Below are positions 39,777 through 41,630 of a stretch of DNA of 41,630 bases, in pieces. The notes under the pieces are model-generated. The model saw nothing but the letters and a program-made list of their open reading frames with translations, had not been told where the DNA came from and ran no database searches. Each line of letters begins with the position of its first letter. Within the stretch, counting starts at the first letter, position 1. The stretch is from a virus. The stretch lies in the IMG/VR virus record IMGVR_UViG_3300046507_000895, positions 1 through 41,630 of that record; one strand, written 5' to 3'. Position numbers and translations under genes: made by a program.

Positions 39777-40174
39777 AGAAAGCACCCGCGTTACGCACGT
39801 GCTCTCAGATGGGCCACAATCGCACACCGGGTCAGCAGGAAGGCGGCTGGGCTCCGCGCACGTGTCCGGAGTGTGGCAAGCTCTTTGAGCCAAATAGGCG
39901 TAATCAACTATTCTGCTCTGCCCAGCAAAAGGCGGCATGGGAGAACCGCGCTACCGTGCGCGGAAAGGTTCTGGCGCCGCTCGCGTTCGCCGCCCGCGCT
40001 ACTCGCAATGGAACGCAGGGGCCGCAGGATCTGCGCGAGATCGGCCGCCGCGCCAGCAACGCACAGAACCGCCTCATACGGGAATGGCGCGACGAGGATC
40101 ACGCTGCCGGCCGCATGGACGCGACCACTTTCCTGCGTCAGCGCGTGAAGCACGGGCTGTTCGACCTCGTATGA
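39773..40174 (+). CDS. Small zinc-ribbon protein, rightward operon
   Basis: 133 residues. RTCPECGKLFEPNRRNQLFCSAQQKAAWENR is a CPxCG...C zinc ribbon with a following basic helix, of the type found in phage and plasmid DNA-binding proteins. The C-terminal half is helical (LREIGRRASNAQNRLIREWRDEDHAAGRMDATTFLRQR). Function unknown. ATGA overlaps on both sides. Confidence 0.65.
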   Translation: MKKAPALRTCSQMGHNRTPGQQEGGWAPRTCPECGKLFEPNRRNQLFCSAQQKAAWENRATVRGKVLAPLAFAARATRNGTQGPQDLREIGRRASNAQNRLIREWRDEDHAAGRMDATTFLRQRVKHGLFDLV

Positions 40175-40518
40175 GCGACCTCGATCCCGCCCTCGCCCGT
40201 AAGTGGTCGCGCGCTTTGGAGCGCGGCAAAGGCATTCGCTTGGAAGCCGCCGACCTTGACCAGTTGACCGCAATCGGTGTCACTCAACTTATTCTGACGG
40301 CCGAAGCCGACTCACTGAAGGAAAAGGCGGCATGCCGCGACGTTCAAAGGCGAAGGGGCTCCATCACCGCGGTCGATACTGGCTCGATTGGGATGAAACC
40401 GCCAATGGCACCCGTCGCAGCCCCTACCTCACCATCTTCTGGTATGACGATGGAAGAGGCCGCATCCGAAGCGCTTCAACAGGCACAAGCGATGAGGGGC
40501 AAGCGCTCCGGGCGCTGA
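40171..40518 (+). CDS. Hypothetical protein overlapping the integrase out of frame
   Basis: 115 residues. The first 55 residues (DPALARKWSRALERGKGIRLEAADLDQLTAIGVTQLILTAEADSLKEKA) are helical and ordinary for this genome. The last 60 are Pro/Ser/Ala-rich and coded by the same DNA as the integrase N-terminus in another frame, a 187-nt overlap. The stretch might act near integration, as an excisionase-like partner, but no signature supports that. Both frames look protein-like, so I keep both. Confidence 0.55.
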   Translation: MSDLDPALARKWSRALERGKGIRLEAADLDQLTAIGVTQLILTAEADSLKEKAACRDVQRRRGSITAVDTGSIGMKPPMAPVAAPTSPSSGMTMEEAASEALQQAQAMRGKRSGR

Positions 40519-41630
40519 TCCTAAAGGATCTCGCTGATCACGGCGGCGGCGACATTTGCCCGACTTGTGGCCAGCGCAAGCCCCGCCAGGAAGGCCCCTA
40601 CTTCATCACCAACGCCCTCAACGAATATCGCGCAGTCAAGAACGACACGATTATCGATGCGCGGATCGACCACGTGATCGACTATATCGCCACGCTTCCG
40701 AGCGCGGCGATCAAGTGTGATGCCATCGACGCGGATTGGGTGGAGGCCTTCCGGTCATGGTCGGCTCGGCAACCTGTAGTCTTTACGTCCGGCCGCATAC
40801 GCGCAGAGCCCCGCGCGCCGTCGACGACAGAGAATAGCGTGATCGCGCTGCAATCGGCGATTAATCAGGCCGCAGATCGGAAGCGGATCGACGAGGGCGC
40901 TCGGTTCAAGCCAATCCAGACCAAGGAGATCAACCGGACGCCGATGAAGCGCCTGACGATCGACGAACTGGCTATGGCCTTCCGTTACGCAGTCGACCCG
41001 CGGTTCCCGGTCAAGCGGCTATGGCTGCACCGCTACCTGATGCTGGCCGTTGGCACGCTCGCGCGCCCCGACGCCGCGCACGAATTTTCGACCGTGCGCG
41101 ACAAGCGGCAATGGAACAGCGAGCGCCGCGTCCTTGCACTAAACCCGTCCGGCCGTCGTCAGACAAAGAAGTATCGCGCTACGGTGGTCGCGCCTTGGCA
41201 GCTTGCGCAGCGCATCGACGAGGTCGACGGCCTCTTCATCAAGCCGGTGTCCGTCCGCAGCGCCTGGGACACGATGTGCGACAAACTGGATTGGCCGGCC
41301 GACGGCGAAGCGGGCATGAAGCTGGTGCGCCGCTCGGTCGCCCAGCTCTTGCGAGACGCCGGCACACCGCGCGCCTGGTCGGAAGAATGGCGCGATCCTA
41401 GCCGCAAGGTGCCGAGCGAAGAGATCGAGTTGCAGCTTGGTCACCGCAAGCTCGACAGCGTGACTGACCTCTATGCGTATTTCGATCCAGCCTATCTCGC
41501 CTCGGCGACGCGGGCGATCGAGGCGATCATCGATGAGATCGAAGCCCGTGTTCCGGGGGCATTTCACCGGACCGACACCGGAGATGCACCGACCGTCGTA
41601 CCCATCAGGGCAGCAAAAAAGGCCCGCTAA
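40332..41630 (+). CDS. int: Tyrosine-type site-specific integrase
   Basis: 432 residues, starting with AAAAGGCGG upstream. The N-terminal SAM-like, arm-binding part includes HHRGRYWLDWDETANGTRRSPYLTIFWYDDGRGRIRSASTGT and a CPTC pair. The catalytic domain has the first Arg in TLARPDAA (near 245), KLVRRSVAQLLR where HxxR normally is (near 334), LGHRKLDSVTDLYAYFDP with the His and Arg near 370 and the Tyr near 381. The first residue of the usual H-x-x-R is replaced. It integrates and excises the prophage. The window ends at its stop, so the attachment site should lie just to the right. Confidence 0.88.
   Translation: MPRRSKAKGLHHRGRYWLDWDETANGTRRSPYLTIFWYDDGRGRIRSASTGTSDEGQALRALILKDLADHGGGDICPTCGQRKPRQEGPYFITNALNEYRAVKNDTIIDARIDHVIDYIATLPSAAIKCDAIDADWVEAFRSWSARQPVVFTSGRIRAEPRAPSTTENSVIALQSAINQAADRKRIDEGARFKPIQTKEINRTPMKRLTIDELAMAFRYAVDPRFPVKRLWLHRYLMLAVGTLARPDAAHEFSTVRDKRQWNSERRVLALNPSGRRQTKKYRATVVAPWQLAQRIDEVDGLFIKPVSVRSAWDTMCDKLDWPADGEAGMKLVRRSVAQLLRDAGTPRAWSEEWRDPSRKVPSEEIELQLGHRKLDSVTDLYAYFDPAYLASATRAIEAIIDEIEARVPGAFHRTDTGDAPTVVPIRAAKKAR

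Noticed and set aside
1-41630. CRISPR arrays, tRNA or rRNA genes, insertion sequences
   Set aside because: No regularly spaced repeat-spacer pattern, no tRNA-like cloverleaf and no transposase were noticed by eye; a dedicated tRNA scan was not possible.
40332-41630. attL/attR attachment core within the window
   Set aside because: No tRNA fragment or direct repeat shared by both window ends was seen; the window stops at the integrase stop codon, so the site is probably outside.

Overview
The window is an almost complete, integrated HK97-type siphophage (prophage), about 41.6 kb and GC-rich, from an alphaproteobacterium. Sphingomonadaceae is my best guess. It rests on protein style, on the GTTC-N7-GTTC type of LexA box, and on remembered gene neighbours in Sphingomonas-like prophages; no search was run. 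The right edge is the stop codon of a tyrosine integrase. The left edge is the start codon of an SRAP (YedK/HMCES-type) gene. No attachment sites are visible, so they probably lie just outside the window.

Layout. (1) 1-2034 is an accessory end. It has the SRAP gene, an unknown gene under a promoter with a LexA box inside it, a divergent unknown gene, and a compact unit made of two GTAAC-N5-GTTAC dyads, a 20-codon ORF, a strong hairpin and a small XRE regulator. (2) 1985-3937 (minus) is the lysis module: Rz1, Rz, a two-helix membrane protein (holin candidate), a lytic-transglycosylase endolysin, and a coiled-coil membrane protein. (3) 4032-4419 holds two 53-residue proteins, one membrane (plus strand) and one zinc-ribbon-like (minus strand). 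(4) 4467-19945 (minus) is tail and connector: an SGNH-hydrolase tail protein, a glycine-rich adhesin-like tail protein, the tape measure, a G/GT chaperone pair with a -1 frameshift heptamer, the tail tube, tail terminator, gp10-like, head-tail adaptor and gp6-like connector. (5) 19958-26471 (minus) is the head: capsid, ClpP-like protease, portal, large and small terminase, and an HNH nuclease. (6) 26683-34975 (minus) is the early leftward operon: a primase-helicase and many small, tightly coupled genes, with a CII-like (CP76) regulator and a Cro-like protein at its head. (7) 35069-35638 (plus) is a self-cleaving S24 (CI/LexA-like) repressor. (8) 35998-41630 (plus) is a rightward operon of small unknown genes with 1-4 nt overlaps, ending in the integrase.

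How it works together. Five 15-bp sites close to TTACGATNATCGTAA flank the repressor gene: three between cro and cI, two between the gene after cI and the rightward operon. Repressor bound there could silence both early operons. The repressor has the cleavage-site Ala-Gly, Ser and Lys of RecA-stimulated autoproteolysis, so DNA damage should induce the phage. The left-end LexA box puts another prophage gene, next to the SRAP gene, under host SOS control. The late genes read leftward from the terminase side through head, tail and lysis, with perfect hairpins after the capsid and tail-tube genes that may set relative expression.

Most ordinary phage genes are recognisable. The less ordinary parts are the SOS-controlled left-end cassette, the dyad/micropeptide/XRE unit, the tandem GGAAGG repeat field beside the primase-helicase, the twin hairpins inside a short early ORF, and the large out-of-frame overlap between the integrase and its upstream gene.
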